DNA of 64,000 bases from Pseudomonas sp. SDI (GCF_003105155.1 NZ_QETK01000005.1:118341-182340); one strand, 5' to 3'; shown: positions 1-10,088, numbered from the stretch's first letter. Numbers and translations: made by a program. The notes: a model not told the origin generated them from the sequence alone.

Positions 1-381
1 TTCGTTGACCTGCCAGATCAGCCCGTCGCGCACGGTGATTGCTTCGCTGGCGCGAAACGCCACCAGCCCTTCGCCACCGCTCAAGGTCACTTCGTACTGG
101 ATGAACGCGGTGCAGCCATCGACGCGGATGCGGTCGCTGTGGACGATGTCCTCGCCGGCTTCGCGCGGCATGCTCGCGGCCACGTAGGCGCGCAGTTCCT
201 CCAGGCCGAGCACGCGGTTCTGGAAGAAGTCGTTGTAGCGCACCGCCGGGTGATACAGCGCCATCACCCCGTCCAGATCACGGTGCTTCCAGCACAGGTG
301 ATAGCGCAGCACGATGGCGGCGGTTTCGGCGGTTTGCTCGGGGCCGTCGGCAAACGGATGGGGTATCGGGCTGATGGTCGA
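1..381 (-). CDS. SnoaL-like / NTF2-fold protein (3' end outside window)
   Basis: The minus strand is open from 381 to the window edge and encodes a cone-shaped NTF2-type polypeptide of the SnoaL class: an N-terminal helix (TAAIVLRYHLCWKHRDLDG), then the hallmark MALYHPAVRYND segment and alternating strands ending ITVRDGLIWQVNE. Such proteins are small-molecule isomerases or binding proteins; substrate unknown. The C-terminus lies beyond base 1. The start is unclear: the frame opens after a stop at 384-382 and holds no ATG before residue M in VMALYH. Candidates are ATC at 375, ATA at 366 or GTG at 312; the last would remove part of the first helix. The promoter region is shared with the divergent gene at 542. 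Confidence 0.7.
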
Positions 382-541
382 TTACCTGTTCGGGCCGGGT
401 CGGGGAGGGGGCTGGCCACAGTAGGTATGTATCGTACAAGCAAAAACAGGGGTTGGTAACGTGTCGTCGACAGCGGGCGCCGCGGGCCGGAAACCGGCGG
501 CGTTGTGCTGTTGTTACCGACTATCTCAAGGAGTTGTACCG

Positions 542-1081
542 ATGAAGGACTATTTGCAGGCGATCAAACGCTGCGCACCGCGCATGCCGAAAACGCCGTT
601 GAGCAAGCCGCTGGCGCCCAAGGCCAGTATCCAGCCCCCCAAGCCACAGGTAAAACCGCCGGTAAAGCCGCCGGTCAAGCCAGCCATAAAACCACCGGCA
701 CAGCCGCAAAAGCCAGGCATCAAGCCGGCAATCAAACCGCCCGCCTCATCGTTCAAGCCCGGCGTCAAACCACCGGTCAAGTCCGGGCTGAAGCCCTCCC
801 GCGCGAAAATGGAAATGCTCGGCAACCTGGCGATAGCCATTGCCACTGTGTTCGGCGTTGGCGTGGCGGCCTGGCCACAGATCAAGGAGCAGCACCCCGA
901 CGCCCGACAGAACAGCGACGGCAGTGTGACCTTTGCCGATGGCAGCATCCAGCACAGCGATGGCCGCATCGAGTACCCCGGCACCGGCATCCTCTACCCG
1001 GATGGCCTCTTTGTTTTCGAGGACGGCTCGCAGGTGCAGGGCAAGCGCCAGGCCGATGGTTCGTTCACGTTTCCTCAATGA
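542..1081 (+). CDS. Pro/Lys-rich single-pass membrane protein with DG repeats, function unknown
   Basis: 179 residues from the ATG at 542, preceded by AAGGAG at good spacing; a longer frame from 461 has no ribosome site and is not preferred. Three parts are visible. Residues 20-88 are a low-complexity stretch of PPVKP/AIKPP/GVKPP units rich in Pro and Lys. Residues 94-112 are a hydrophobic segment (NLAIAIATVFGVGVAAW) fit for one membrane span. Residues 125-178 carry repeated DG turns (NSDGSVTFADGS, QHSDGRIEYPG, LYPDGLFVFEDGS, QADGSFTF) that look like short beta hairpins, as in MORN- or YD-type repeats. I do not recognise the family. The basic Pro-rich part could bind peptidoglycan or polyanions; this is inference only. 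Confidence 0.75.
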   Translation: MKDYLQAIKRCAPRMPKTPLSKPLAPKASIQPPKPQVKPPVKPPVKPAIKPPAQPQKPGIKPAIKPPASSFKPGVKPPVKSGLKPSRAKMEMLGNLAIAIATVFGVGVAAWPQIKEQHPDARQNSDGSVTFADGSIQHSDGRIEYPGTGILYPDGLFVFEDGSQVQGKRQADGSFTFPQ

Positions 1082-1084
1082 GTG

Positions 1085-1114
1085 AAGCCTCCTGCCCGTT
1101 CAGGGCAGGCGCTT
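1085..1114. terminator. Bidirectional hairpin between convergent genes
   Basis: CCTGCCC (1091-1097) pairs with GGGCAGG (1103-1109) over a 5-base loop, and AAGC (1085-1088) pairs with GCTT (1111-1114) outside a small internal loop. It lies between the stop of the + gene at 1081 and the stop of dppF at 1117, where two convergent transcripts must end. No long T-run follows, so Rho-independent strength is uncertain. Confidence 0.55.
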
Positions 1115-1116
1115 GA

Positions 1117-2084
1117 TCAGAGAAATTGTTCCGCGTAGTGACACGCCACCTGTCGGCTACCCACTGCGCGGAACACCGGCTCTTCAGTTGCACAACGCTG
1201 CGTCGCATGCGGGCAGCGCTTGTGGAAGGCGCAACCGGAAGGCGGATTGAGCGGGTTGGGCAATTCGCCGGCAATCTTGATTTTCGGCTTGAGCGGGTCC
1301 GGGTGAATGGTCGGGGTGGCCGACAGCAGCGCCTGGGTATAAGGGTGCAGCGGCTTGGCGTAGATGTCTTCCTTGGGGCCCATTTCCGCCGGGCGACCGA
1401 GGTACATGACCAGCACCTGATCGGCCACATGCCGCACCACCGCGAGGTTGTGCGAGATGAACACGTAGGCGGTGTTGAACTCTTTTTGCAGGTCCATGAA
1501 CAGGTTCAGCACCTGGGCCTGGATCGACACGTCCAGCGCCGAGGTTGGCTCGTCCGCCACCAGCACTTTCGGTTGCAACATCATTGCCCGGGCCAGGGCG
1601 ATCCGCTGGCGCTGACCGCCGGAGAACATGTGCGGGTAACGCTGATAATGCTCGGGACGCAGGCCCACCTGCTGCATCATCGACTGGACCTTCTCACGCC
1701 GTTCGGCCTTGCTCAGGTTGGTGTTGATCAGCAGCGGTTCGGCCAGTTGGTCGCCGATTTTCTGCCGCGGGTTGAGCGAGGCGTACGGGCTCTGGAAGAC
1801 CATCTGTACATCGCGGCGCAGCTGTTTGCGCTGATCCTTGGTGGCGCCGTTGACTTCCTGCCCGGCGATTTTCAGTGAGCCGGAGGACGGCTCCTCGATC
1901 AGCGTGAGGGCGCGGGCCAAGGTCGATTTGCCGCAGCCGGACTCGCCGACCACGGCCAGGGTCTTGCCGGCCTCCAGTTCGAACGACACGCCATTGAGGG
2001 CACGCACCAGGGCGTGGCCTTTGAACAGGCCGCGAGACACTTCGTAGTGACGGGTAAGTTCGCGGGCGGTTAGAACGACGCTCA

Positions 2085-2085
<1 letters not shown>
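1117..2085 (-). CDS. dppF: Dipeptide ABC transporter ATP-binding subunit DppF
   Basis: One of two ATPases that power peptide import through DppBC at the cytoplasmic membrane. 322 residues: Walker [10 protein letters not shown] at 47-55, signature SGGQRQR at 155-161, Walker B VLVADE at 174-179, H-loop in FISHN. The C-terminal oligopeptide/dipeptide transporter domain carries four cysteines ([17 protein letters not shown]), the spacing seen in Opp/Dpp ATPases that hold an iron-sulfur cluster. ATG at 2085 overlaps the dppD stop by one base (TAATG), so the two are translationally coupled; an in-frame start further upstream would run into dppD and is rejected. Last gene of the operon. Confidence 0.95.
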
Positions 2086-3053
<968 letters not shown>

Positions 3054-3065
3054 GGGGGCAACTCC

Positions 3066-3995
3066 TCAGGCGGCGTTCTTGAGTTTCGGGTCCAGCGCAT
3101 CGCGCAGTCCGTCGCCCATCAGGTTGATTGCCAGCACGCTGAGCAAAATGGTCAGCCCGGGCAGGCTCACGACCCACCAGGCGCGTTCGATGTAGTCGCG
3201 GGCCGAGGCCAGCATGGTGCCCCACTCGGGGGTTGGCGGTTGTACGCCGAGGCCGAGGAAGCCCAGGGCTGCGGCGTCGAGAATCGCCGAGGAGAAGCTC
3301 AGGGTCGCCTGTACGATCAGCGGTGCCATGCAGTTGGGCAGCACGGTGACGAACATCAGGCGCGGCAGGCCGGCGCCGGCCAGACGTGCCGCCGTTACGT
3401 AATCGCGGTTCAGCTCGCCCATCACCGCAGCGCGGGTGAGTCGCACGTAGGACGGTAGCGACACGATGGCGATGGCAATTACGGTGTTGATCAGGCCAGG
3501 GCCGAGGATGGCGACAATGGCCACGGCCAGCAGCAGCGACGGCAGGGCCAGCATCACGTCCATCAGGCGCATGATCGACGGGCCGAGAATGCGCGGGAAG
3601 AACCCGGCCAGGAGGCCGAGGAACACGCCTGGAATCAGCGAGATCACCACTGAGGACAGGCCGATCAGCAGCGACAGGCGCGCCCCCTGGATCAACCGCG
3701 AGAGCAGGTCGCGGCCCAGCTCGTCGGTGCCGAGGATGAATTCCCAGTTGCCGCCTTCCAGCCACACCGGCGGGGTGAGCAGGAACTCACGGTATTGCTC
3801 GCTCGGGTTGTGTGGTGCTACCCAAGGGGCGAACAGTGCGCAGAACACGATCAGGCTCATGAACGCCAGGCCGGCGACCGCGCCCTTGTTGCGCGAGAAG
3901 GCCTGCCAGAACTCTTTGTAGGGCGAGGGATACAGCAGGCTCTGATCCACCGGGGTGGCGGCCTGGGCGACGTTTTTTGCAATCGGAGTAGTCAT
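3066..3995 (-). CDS. dppC: Dipeptide ABC transporter permease DppC
   Basis: 309-residue inner-membrane permease. A first membrane span lies at about 40-60, followed by the family hallmark LGTDELGRDLLSR (89-101) and five further spans. The cytoplasmic EAA-type loop that docks on the ATPases is at about 198-220 (RDYVTAARLAGAGLPRL). N-terminal OppC_N-type extension is present. Lies 11 bases downstream of dppB in the same operon. Confidence 0.95.
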   Translation of the reverse strand: MTTPIAKNVAQAATPVDQSLLYPSPYKEFWQAFSRNKGAVAGLAFMSLIVFCALFAPWVAPHNPSEQYREFLLTPPVWLEGGNWEFILGTDELGRDLLSRLIQGARLSLLIGLSSVVISLIPGVFLGLLAGFFPRILGPSIMRLMDVMLALPSLLLAVAIVAILGPGLINTVIAIAIVSLPSYVRLTRAAVMGELNRDYVTAARLAGAGLPRLMFVTVLPNCMAPLIVQATLSFSSAILDAAALGFLGLGVQPPTPEWGTMLASARDYIERAWWVVSLPGLTILLSVLAINLMGDGLRDALDPKLKNAA

Positions 3996-4006
3996 GGGTG
4001 CGGACC

Positions 4007-5017
4007 TCAGCGCTGATGACGGATGCGTGGGTTGGCCAGGCCGTAGAGGATGTCCACGACGAAGTTGACCAGAATCACCAGGCAGGCAATCAGCAGGATG
4101 CCGTTCTGTACGACAGGGTAGTCACGGGCGCCGATGGCTTCGATCAGCCATTTGCCGATGCCCGGCCAGGAAAAGATGGTTTCGGTGAGCACGGCGCCGG
4201 CCAGCAAGGTGCCGACCTGCAGGCCGAACACCGTGAGTACCGGAATCAGCGCGTTGCGCAGGCCGTGTACGAAGACCACGCGGGCCGGCGACAGGCCTTT
4301 GGCGCGGGCGGTGCGGATGTAGTCCTCGCGCAGCACTTCGAGCATGGACGAACGGGTCATCCGCGCGATCACTGCCAGCGGAATGGTGCCGAGCACGATG
4401 GCCGGCAGGATCAGGTGCATGAGCGCGTCCTTGAAGGCGCCTTCTTCGTCGCTAAGCAGGGTGTCGATAAGCATGAAGCCGGTTTTCGGCTCGATGTCAT
4501 AGAGCAGGTCGATGCGTCCGGATACCGGGGTCCAGCCCAGGCTCACGGAGAAGAACATGATCAGGATCAGCCCCCACCAGAAAATCGGCATCGAATAGCC
4601 GGCCAGCGAGATGCCCATGACCCCGTGATCGAACAGCGAACCGCGTTTGAGCGCGGCAATGACCCCGGCCAGCAGGCCAACGATGCCGGCGAAGAACAGC
4701 GCGGCGATGGCCAGTTCCAGGGTGGCGGGGAACAGGGCGAGGAACTCGTTCCAGACGCTTTCGCGGGTGCGCAACGACTCGCCGAGGTCGCCGTGGGCGA
4801 GCTTCTCGACATAGTCGAGGTACTGCGCCGGCAGTGGCTTGTTCAGCCCCAGGCGCTCCATGGCCTGGGCGTGCATTTCGGGGTCGACCCGGCGCTCGCC
4901 CATCATGACCTCGACCGGGTCGCCGGGGATCAGTCGTATGAGCGCAAATGTCAGCAAGGTGATGCCGAAGAAGGTCGGGATCAGTAGTCCCAGACGCCGG
5001 GCAATAAAACTAAACAT
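4007..5017 (-). CDS. dppB: Dipeptide ABC transporter permease DppB
   Basis: 336-residue permease that pairs with DppC to form the translocation pore. Starts with the typical RRLGLLIPTFFGITLLTF span and the LIPGDPVE motif (29-36); the EAA loop is at about 231-255 (EDYIRTARAKGLSPARVVFV). Six spans expected. First of the four translocator genes; it is separated from the upstream binding-protein gene by 74 bases that hold a stem-loop (5050-5081). Confidence 0.95.
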   Translation of the reverse strand: MFSFIARRLGLLIPTFFGITLLTFALIRLIPGDPVEVMMGERRVDPEMHAQAMERLGLNKPLPAQYLDYVEKLAHGDLGESLRTRESVWNEFLALFPATLELAIAALFFAGIVGLLAGVIAALKRGSLFDHGVMGISLAGYSMPIFWWGLILIMFFSVSLGWTPVSGRIDLLYDIEPKTGFMLIDTLLSDEEGAFKDALMHLILPAIVLGTIPLAVIARMTRSSMLEVLREDYIRTARAKGLSPARVVFVHGLRNALIPVLTVFGLQVGTLLAGAVLTETIFSWPGIGKWLIEAIGARDYPVVQNGILLIACLVILVNFVVDILYGLANPRIRHQR

Positions 5018-5049
5018 CTTCTGGTGTACCTCGTCAGCCGGTTAGGCAT

Positions 5050-5081
5050 GCCCACCAGCACCCGGGTAGGGCGCTGGGGGC
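5050..5081 (-). other. Intercistronic stem-loop between dppA and dppB
   Basis: GCCC/CCAGC/CCC on the left (5050-5063) pairs with GGG/GCTGG/GGGC on the right (5069-5081), with one bulged A and one mismatch. No T-run follows on the minus strand, so it is more likely to stabilise the 3' end of the abundant binding-protein message or to attenuate than to terminate fully. Confidence 0.5.
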
Positions 5082-5091
5082 GTTTCTTGTT

Positions 5092-6687
5092 CTACTTCAC
5101 CAGGGTGGTAGCGAAGTTGTTATTGGTCAGAGGGTTGATGTGGTAACCCTCTACATTGGCGCGCATGGCGGTGAAAATTTTCGGGTGCGCTATGTTGAGC
5201 CACGGTTGATCCTCATCGTACACCGCCAAAGCCTTCATATAGAGCGCTGCACGCTCATCGGTGGCGGTCACTTCGCGGGCTTTGCTGATCAACGCCTGGA
5301 ATTGCTCGTTACACCAGCGGGCATAGTTTTCCCCACTTTTGACCGCGTCGCAGCTGAGCAGCGGGCTGAGGAAGTTGTCCGGGTCGCCGTTGTCGCTGGC
5401 CCAGCCAGAGGAGACCATGTCGGCTTCGCCCTTTTTCGCCCGGCGCAGCATTTCTGCCCATTCCATGACCCGGATGTCGACCTTGAGGCCGATCTTCGCC
5501 AGGTCGGCCTGGAGCATTTCTGCACTCAGCCTTGGGTTGGGGTTGGTCGGGCCGCCGCCGTTGCGGGTAAACAGGGTCAGTACGCTACCTTCCGGCACGC
5601 CGGCTTCCTTGAGCAGGGCACGGGCCTTGTCGAGGTCGCGGGGTGGGTTCTGGTTGCTGGTGTTGTAGCCGAGCATGCTCGGCGGGTAGGGGTTGACCGC
5701 CACCAGTGCATTGCCCTTGCCGAACAGCTGGTCGACGTGGGTCTGGCGGTCGAAGGCCATGCTGATGGCCCGGCGCACGCGGACATCGCTGAGGTAGGGG
5801 TGCGTGGTGTTCATCGAAATGTAGCCGGTGGTCAGCGCTTCGATCTCGGCGATTTTCAGATTGGCGTCGGCCTTGACGCTGGGCACGTCGTCGGGCTTGG
5901 GGTACAGGGCCACCTGGCACTCGTTGGCGCGCAGCTTCTGCAGGCGGGTGTTGTTGTCGGTGGCAATGGCGAACACCAGGGTGTCGCTGGGCGGTTTGCC
6001 GCGGAAGTAGTCCGGGTTGGCCTTGAAGCGTACCTGGGCGTCCTTGTTGTAGCGCTGGAAGATGAACGGGCCGGTGCCGATCGGCTTGTTGTTGAGGTCG
6101 CCGGTTTTACCGGCGGCCAGCAACTGGTCGCCATACTCGGCGGAGTAGATCGAGCTGAAGGCCATGGCCAGGTCACGCAGGAACGGCGCTTCGGGGCGGG
6201 TGAGGCTGAATACCACGGTGCGATCGTCGGTTTTCTCGACGCTTTTCAGCAGATCCTTGAAGCCCATGCTTTCGAAATACGGGAAGCCGATGCTGGTCTT
6301 GTTGTGCCACGGGTGATTCGGGTCGAGCTGTCGTCGGAAACTCCACAGCACGTCGTCGGCGTTCATCTCGCGGGTTGGCGTGAAGTAGTCGGTGGTGTGG
6401 AACTTGACCCCGGGGCGCAGGTGGAACGTGTAGGTCAGGCCGTCGGGGCTGACCTCCCACGACTCGGCCAGTGCCGCTCGCACCTCGGTGGTGCCGGGCT
6501 TGAAGTCGACCAGGCGGTTGAGGATGGTTTCCGCCGACGCGTCGGCGGTTACTGCGGTGGTGTATTGGACGATGTCGAAGCCTTCCGGGCTGGCTTCGGT
6601 ACACACCACCAGCGGCTTGGCCGAAAGGCCCGCCGCAGCGCCCAAGAGGACGGCTGCCAGGGCAGCCTGTAGGGGTAACAATTTCAT
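5092..6687 (-). CDS. dppA: Periplasmic dipeptide-binding protein, DppA-like (nearest to dppB)
   Basis: 531-residue family 5 extracellular solute-binding protein. Signal peptide MKLLPLQAALAAVLLGAAAGLSA with cleavage near residue 23; no lipobox Cys, so soluble periplasmic. Family markers visible: LVVCTEASPEGFD at the start, TLVFAIATDNNTRLQKLRANECQVAL, RRAISMAFDR and the PYPPSMLGYN loop. It captures peptides and delivers them to DppBC. Third of three paralogous binding proteins in this operon and the most divergent (TEASPEG rather than SEGSPGG/SEGSPAG). In P. aeruginosa the equivalent operon likewise has several DppA proteins with different peptide preferences (established for that species; specificity here is inferred). 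Confidence 0.9.
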   Translation of the reverse strand: MKLLPLQAALAAVLLGAAAGLSAKPLVVCTEASPEGFDIVQYTTAVTADASAETILNRLVDFKPGTTEVRAALAESWEVSPDGLTYTFHLRPGVKFHTTDYFTPTREMNADDVLWSFRRQLDPNHPWHNKTSIGFPYFESMGFKDLLKSVEKTDDRTVVFSLTRPEAPFLRDLAMAFSSIYSAEYGDQLLAAGKTGDLNNKPIGTGPFIFQRYNKDAQVRFKANPDYFRGKPPSDTLVFAIATDNNTRLQKLRANECQVALYPKPDDVPSVKADANLKIAEIEALTTGYISMNTTHPYLSDVRVRRAISMAFDRQTHVDQLFGKGNALVAVNPYPPSMLGYNTSNQNPPRDLDKARALLKEAGVPEGSVLTLFTRNGGGPTNPNPRLSAEMLQADLAKIGLKVDIRVMEWAEMLRRAKKGEADMVSSGWASDNGDPDNFLSPLLSCDAVKSGENYARWCNEQFQALISKAREVTATDERAALYMKALAVYDEDQPWLNIAHPKIFTAMRANVEGYHINPLTNNNFATTLVK

Positions 6688-6721
6688 GGAACCTCCCTGC
6701 TTGCAGTCTAGCCAGCGTAGA

Positions 6722-6753
6722 CGCCACGACCGGTCGGGTAACCGGTCGTGGCG
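6722..6753 (-). other. Intercistronic 13-bp perfect hairpin between opdP and dppA
   Basis: CGCCACGACCGGT (6722-6734) and its exact inverse (6741-6753) flank a 6-base loop. It sits in the 74-base gap after the porin stop. No U-run follows, so mRNA stabilisation or partial attenuation is more likely than full termination. Confidence 0.6.
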
Positions 6754-6761
6754 CTGCGGGC

Positions 6762-8141
6762 TTATAGAATGTTGAACGGAATGGTGGTCACCACGCGGAA
6801 CTCGTCCAGGCTACCGTCGGCCTGGTTCTTGCTGGCGCGGTGGGCGGTGTAGGTGGCGCGGATGCTGGTGTCTTTGAGAGCGCCGCTCTGCACCGCGTAG
6901 CTGGTGCCGAAGCCCCACTCGTAGTGGTTTTCGCCATTCATGTTGCGCACATCGTAGCCGTTGCCACGGTAGTGGGTACCGTCGATGCCCCAGCCGCGGG
7001 CGTTGTACAGGCTGAACTTCAGGCCCGGTACTCCGAACTGCGCCATGTTCAGCGCGTAGTTGATCTGCAGGGACTTCTCGTTCGGGCCGTTGAAGTCGGA
7101 GAGCAGGGAGTTGGCCAGGAAGATCGCGTTGGTGTCGTGCAGGTAGTCGAAGTACTCGTTGCCGTCCACCTGCTGATAGGAGAAGGTCAGGGTGTGCGCC
7201 TGGTGGGTCAGGCCGAACGACAAACTGTAGGTGTCGTTGTCGATATCGCCCAGTTTGCTTTTACCTTCGTCCTTGGTCTTGTAGTAGTTCAGGCCAGTGG
7301 TCAGGCCCAGCACTGCGTTGTCGCCCAGGCTGTGGGTGGCGCCGAAGTAGTACTGGTTCCACAGGTCTTCGACGTTGGACACGTAGACGCTGGTTTTCAG
7401 GCTTTTCAGTGGCTGGTAGTTCAGCCCCGCTATGTTCACATGGTCGGCTTCCTGGGCGCTGCTGCCGTATTCGGAGCGGAACTTGCTGGTGCCTTGCTCG
7501 GTACGGGTGGATACGCGGTCGAAGGTGCCGGCATCGAACGACAGGTTGTCGAACTCTTCGCTGTGGAGGCTCACCCCCTCGAAGCTCGACGGCAGCGCAC
7601 GGTTGCCGATATAGGCGATTACCGGGGTGTCGATCGACTGACGCCCGGCGGTGAGCGTGGTGTTGGAGATCCGCGCCTTGACGTTGGCCAGGCCGAGCTT
7701 GCTCCACTGGCCGATGACGTCGCCGTCGCTGTGGGTCAGGGTCCGGTTGTTCGGCCCGGCCACTGCTGCACGGCCCCGCTCCAGGGCAATGGCGTTGTAG
7801 GCGGCGACTTCGGTGCTGAAACCGACGGTGCCTTCGGTGAAGCCGGAGGTGTAGTTGAGGATGGTGCCCTGCACCCAGTTGTTACGGCTGTGGGTGTCGT
7901 GGGTGGTGCCATCGCTCTTGCGGTACTTCCACAGCGCTGCGCGGGCGGCGCGTTCGTGGGCGTACCAGTTGCGGGTCGAGCCGGACAGGCTTTGGCCATC
8001 GATGAAGCCCTTGGCCTGCGACTGCGCGCTGGTGGTCTTGACGGTAACCGGGACAACGTCCTGGCTGGCGGATTCGGCGTGGGCCATGACGGTCAGTCCG
8101 GTGAGGGACATGGCCAGTACTGCTTGGGTAGTTCGTCTCAA
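6762..8141 (-). CDS. opdP: OprD-family outer-membrane porin, OpdP-like
   Basis: 459 residues with signal peptide MRRTTQAVLAMSLTGLTVMAHA, then an 18-strand OprD-type barrel rich in aromatic girdle residues and ending in hydrophobic FNIL. Family landmarks include GFIDGQSLSGSTRNWYAHE, NNWVQGTILNYTSGFTEGTVGF and the conserved ARGWGIDGTHY near the C-terminus. Placement inside a dipeptide uptake operon, between binding-protein genes, matches P. aeruginosa OpdP, which admits small peptides through the outer membrane. The assignment to OpdP rather than another OprD paralog rests mainly on context. Confidence 0.85.
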   Translation of the reverse strand: MRRTTQAVLAMSLTGLTVMAHAESASQDVVPVTVKTTSAQSQAKGFIDGQSLSGSTRNWYAHERAARAALWKYRKSDGTTHDTHSRNNWVQGTILNYTSGFTEGTVGFSTEVAAYNAIALERGRAAVAGPNNRTLTHSDGDVIGQWSKLGLANVKARISNTTLTAGRQSIDTPVIAYIGNRALPSSFEGVSLHSEEFDNLSFDAGTFDRVSTRTEQGTSKFRSEYGSSAQEADHVNIAGLNYQPLKSLKTSVYVSNVEDLWNQYYFGATHSLGDNAVLGLTTGLNYYKTKDEGKSKLGDIDNDTYSLSFGLTHQAHTLTFSYQQVDGNEYFDYLHDTNAIFLANSLLSDFNGPNEKSLQINYALNMAQFGVPGLKFSLYNARGWGIDGTHYRGNGYDVRNMNGENHYEWGFGTSYAVQSGALKDTSIRATYTAHRASKNQADGSLDEFRVVTTIPFNIL

Positions 8142-8232
8142 GATAAAGCTCCCTTTTCTCTTTTTTATTTACCGTCTGGCCTTGTGGGCCTGGCGGGTGT
8201 TGCACTGGAAAGCAATCGTGTGCAGGTGGTGC

Positions 8233-9828
8233 TCAGTCGACACTGACCCCGGAGAAGTTGTTGCGACCGAACGGGCTGACCAGGAAACCCTCGACCTTGG
8301 CACTGAGCGGCTGGTTGACCGTGGAGTGGGCAATCGGGGTAATCGGCACCTGCTGTTTGAGGCGCTGCTGGGCCTGACGGTACAGCGCGGCGCGCTGCTC
8401 GCGGTCGGTCACGGTCTTGGCCTGCTTGACCAGGCTGTCGTACTGCGGGTCGCACCACATCGAGTAGTTGTTGCTACCGATGGCGTCGCAGCTGTAGAGG
8501 GTACCTAGCCAGTTGTCCGGGTCGCCGTTGTCGCCGGTCCAGCCAATCAGCATGGTGTCGTGTTCACCGTCCTTGGTGCGCTTGAGGTATTCGCCCCACT
8601 CGTAGCTGACGATCCGAACCTTGAGGCCGACCTTGGCCCAGTCCTGTTGGAGCATTTCGGCCATCAGCTTGGCGTTGGGGTTGTACGGGCGTTGCACGGG
8701 CATCGCCCAGAGGGTGATTTCGCTGCCTTCCTTGACCCCGGCGGCCTGCAGCATGGCGCGCGCCTTGTCCGGGTCGTAGCCGGCGTCCTTGATGGTGTCG
8801 TCGTACGACCACTGGGTCGGCGGCATGCTGCCCACCGCCAGTTGGCCGGCGTCCTGGAACACGGTCTTGACGATGGCCGCCTTGTTCACCGCCATGTCCA
8901 TGGCCTGGCGCACGGCCAGTTGGTCGAACGGCTTGTGGCGGGTGTTGTAGGCGATGTAACCGAGGTTGAAACCGGGCTTCTCGATCACCTGCAGGCTACT
9001 GTCGGCCTTGAGGGCGGCAAGGTCGGCCGGGCGTGGGTTGAGGGTGACCTGGCATTCGTTCTTGCGCAGCTTCTGCACGCGCACCGAGGGGTCGGTGTTG
9101 ATCGAGAAGATCAGTTGCTCGACCTTGACCTGCTCCGGGTCCCAGTAGCCCTTGTGCGCACGGTAGCGGATCTGCGAATCCTTCTGGTAGCGCTGGAAGG
9201 CGAACGGGCCCGTGCCGATCGGTTTCTGGTTGATGTCGCTGGGCTTGCCCGAGGCAGTCAGCTGCTCGGCGTACTCGGCGGAGAGAATGCCGGCGAAGCT
9301 CATGGCCAGGTTCTGGATAAAGGCGGCGTCGACGCTGTTGAGGGTGAAGCGGACGGTGTTTGCATCGAGTTTTTCGATGCTGGCGATGTTCTTGTCCAGG
9401 CTCATGCTGGTGAAGTAGGGGAACTCGGTGGGGTAGGCCTTGCGGAATGGGTGGTTGCTGTCGAGCATGCGCTGGAAGGTGAACAGCACGTCGTCGGCAT
9501 TAAATGTACGGCTCGGTGTGAAGGTCTTGTTGCTGTGGAACGTGACGCCTTCGCGCAGGTGGAAGGTGTAGACCAGCCCGTCGGTCGATACATCCCAACG
9601 GGTTGCCAGCGCCGGCTTGACGCCGGTGGCACCACGCTCGAACTCGACCAGCCGGTTGTACAGCGGCTCGGCGGCGTCGTTGTCGGTGGCGCTGGTGTAC
9701 TGGGCCGTATCGAAACCGCCCGGGCTGCCCTCGGAGCAGAACACCAGACTGTCCTTGGCCAGGATAAAGGGTGCCTGTGCCAGCAAGCCTGCGCTAAGCA
9801 GGGCGGCGAAAAGAGAGGTAGAACGCAT
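8233..9828 (-). CDS. dppA: Periplasmic dipeptide-binding protein, DppA-like (middle copy)
   Basis: 531-residue family 5 solute-binding protein. The ATG at 9828 gives signal peptide MRSTSLFAALLSAGLLAQAPFILA; upstream in-frame starts would add a basic, non-signal extension and are rejected. Contains LVFCSEGSPGGFDTAQY, the NECQVTLNPRPAD motif, RQAMDMAVNKAAI and MLIGWTGDNGDPDNWL, nearly identical to the first copy at 10089-11714, showing a relatively recent duplication. Delivers peptides to DppBCDF or possibly to a second translocator. Begins 260 bases downstream of the first copy, with a strong stem-loop between. Confidence 0.9.
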   Translation of the reverse strand: MRSTSLFAALLSAGLLAQAPFILAKDSLVFCSEGSPGGFDTAQYTSATDNDAAEPLYNRLVEFERGATGVKPALATRWDVSTDGLVYTFHLREGVTFHSNKTFTPSRTFNADDVLFTFQRMLDSNHPFRKAYPTEFPYFTSMSLDKNIASIEKLDANTVRFTLNSVDAAFIQNLAMSFAGILSAEYAEQLTASGKPSDINQKPIGTGPFAFQRYQKDSQIRYRAHKGYWDPEQVKVEQLIFSINTDPSVRVQKLRKNECQVTLNPRPADLAALKADSSLQVIEKPGFNLGYIAYNTRHKPFDQLAVRQAMDMAVNKAAIVKTVFQDAGQLAVGSMPPTQWSYDDTIKDAGYDPDKARAMLQAAGVKEGSEITLWAMPVQRPYNPNAKLMAEMLQQDWAKVGLKVRIVSYEWGEYLKRTKDGEHDTMLIGWTGDNGDPDNWLGTLYSCDAIGSNNYSMWCDPQYDSLVKQAKTVTDREQRAALYRQAQQRLKQQVPITPIAHSTVNQPLSAKVEGFLVSPFGRNNFSGVSVD

Positions 9829-10047
9829 GGGATTCCAATCCTTTTTTTCGAGTTGTGCGAGCAATCCATGGCGCACAGCAAGCCGTCTTCCGCCTACTGC
9901 AGCGCCCCTGACACGGTAGGGGCGTGCAGGTCGTCCGAGGAGGTAAGAAAGGGATAGGTAGCTGTGGGAAGTTTCCGAACGTTGCACCGAATCTTCTGAA
10001 TTGAAAGATCTGGAAACGTTCGTAGGCCCGAGCCAGTAGCCAGCCGA

Positions 10048-10080
10048 TGCCCCGGGCCGCCTTTAGACGGTACCGGGGCA
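10048..10080 (-). other. Intercistronic hairpin between the first two dppA copies
   Basis: TGCCCCGG (10048-10055) and CCGGGGCA (10073-10080) are exact inverses; a smaller inner CCG/CGG pairing closes the loop. It lies just 3' of the first dppA stop (10089). With no U-run it is a candidate for mRNA protection or attenuation rather than a clean terminator. The rest of the gap 9829-10047 shows no gene. Confidence 0.55.
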
Positions 10081-10088
10081 CCCCGCCG

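Noticed and set aside
461..541. An extended N-terminus for the Pro/Lys-rich protein
   Set aside because: The ATG at 542 has a clear AAGGAG; the extension has none and crosses a GC-rich hairpin.
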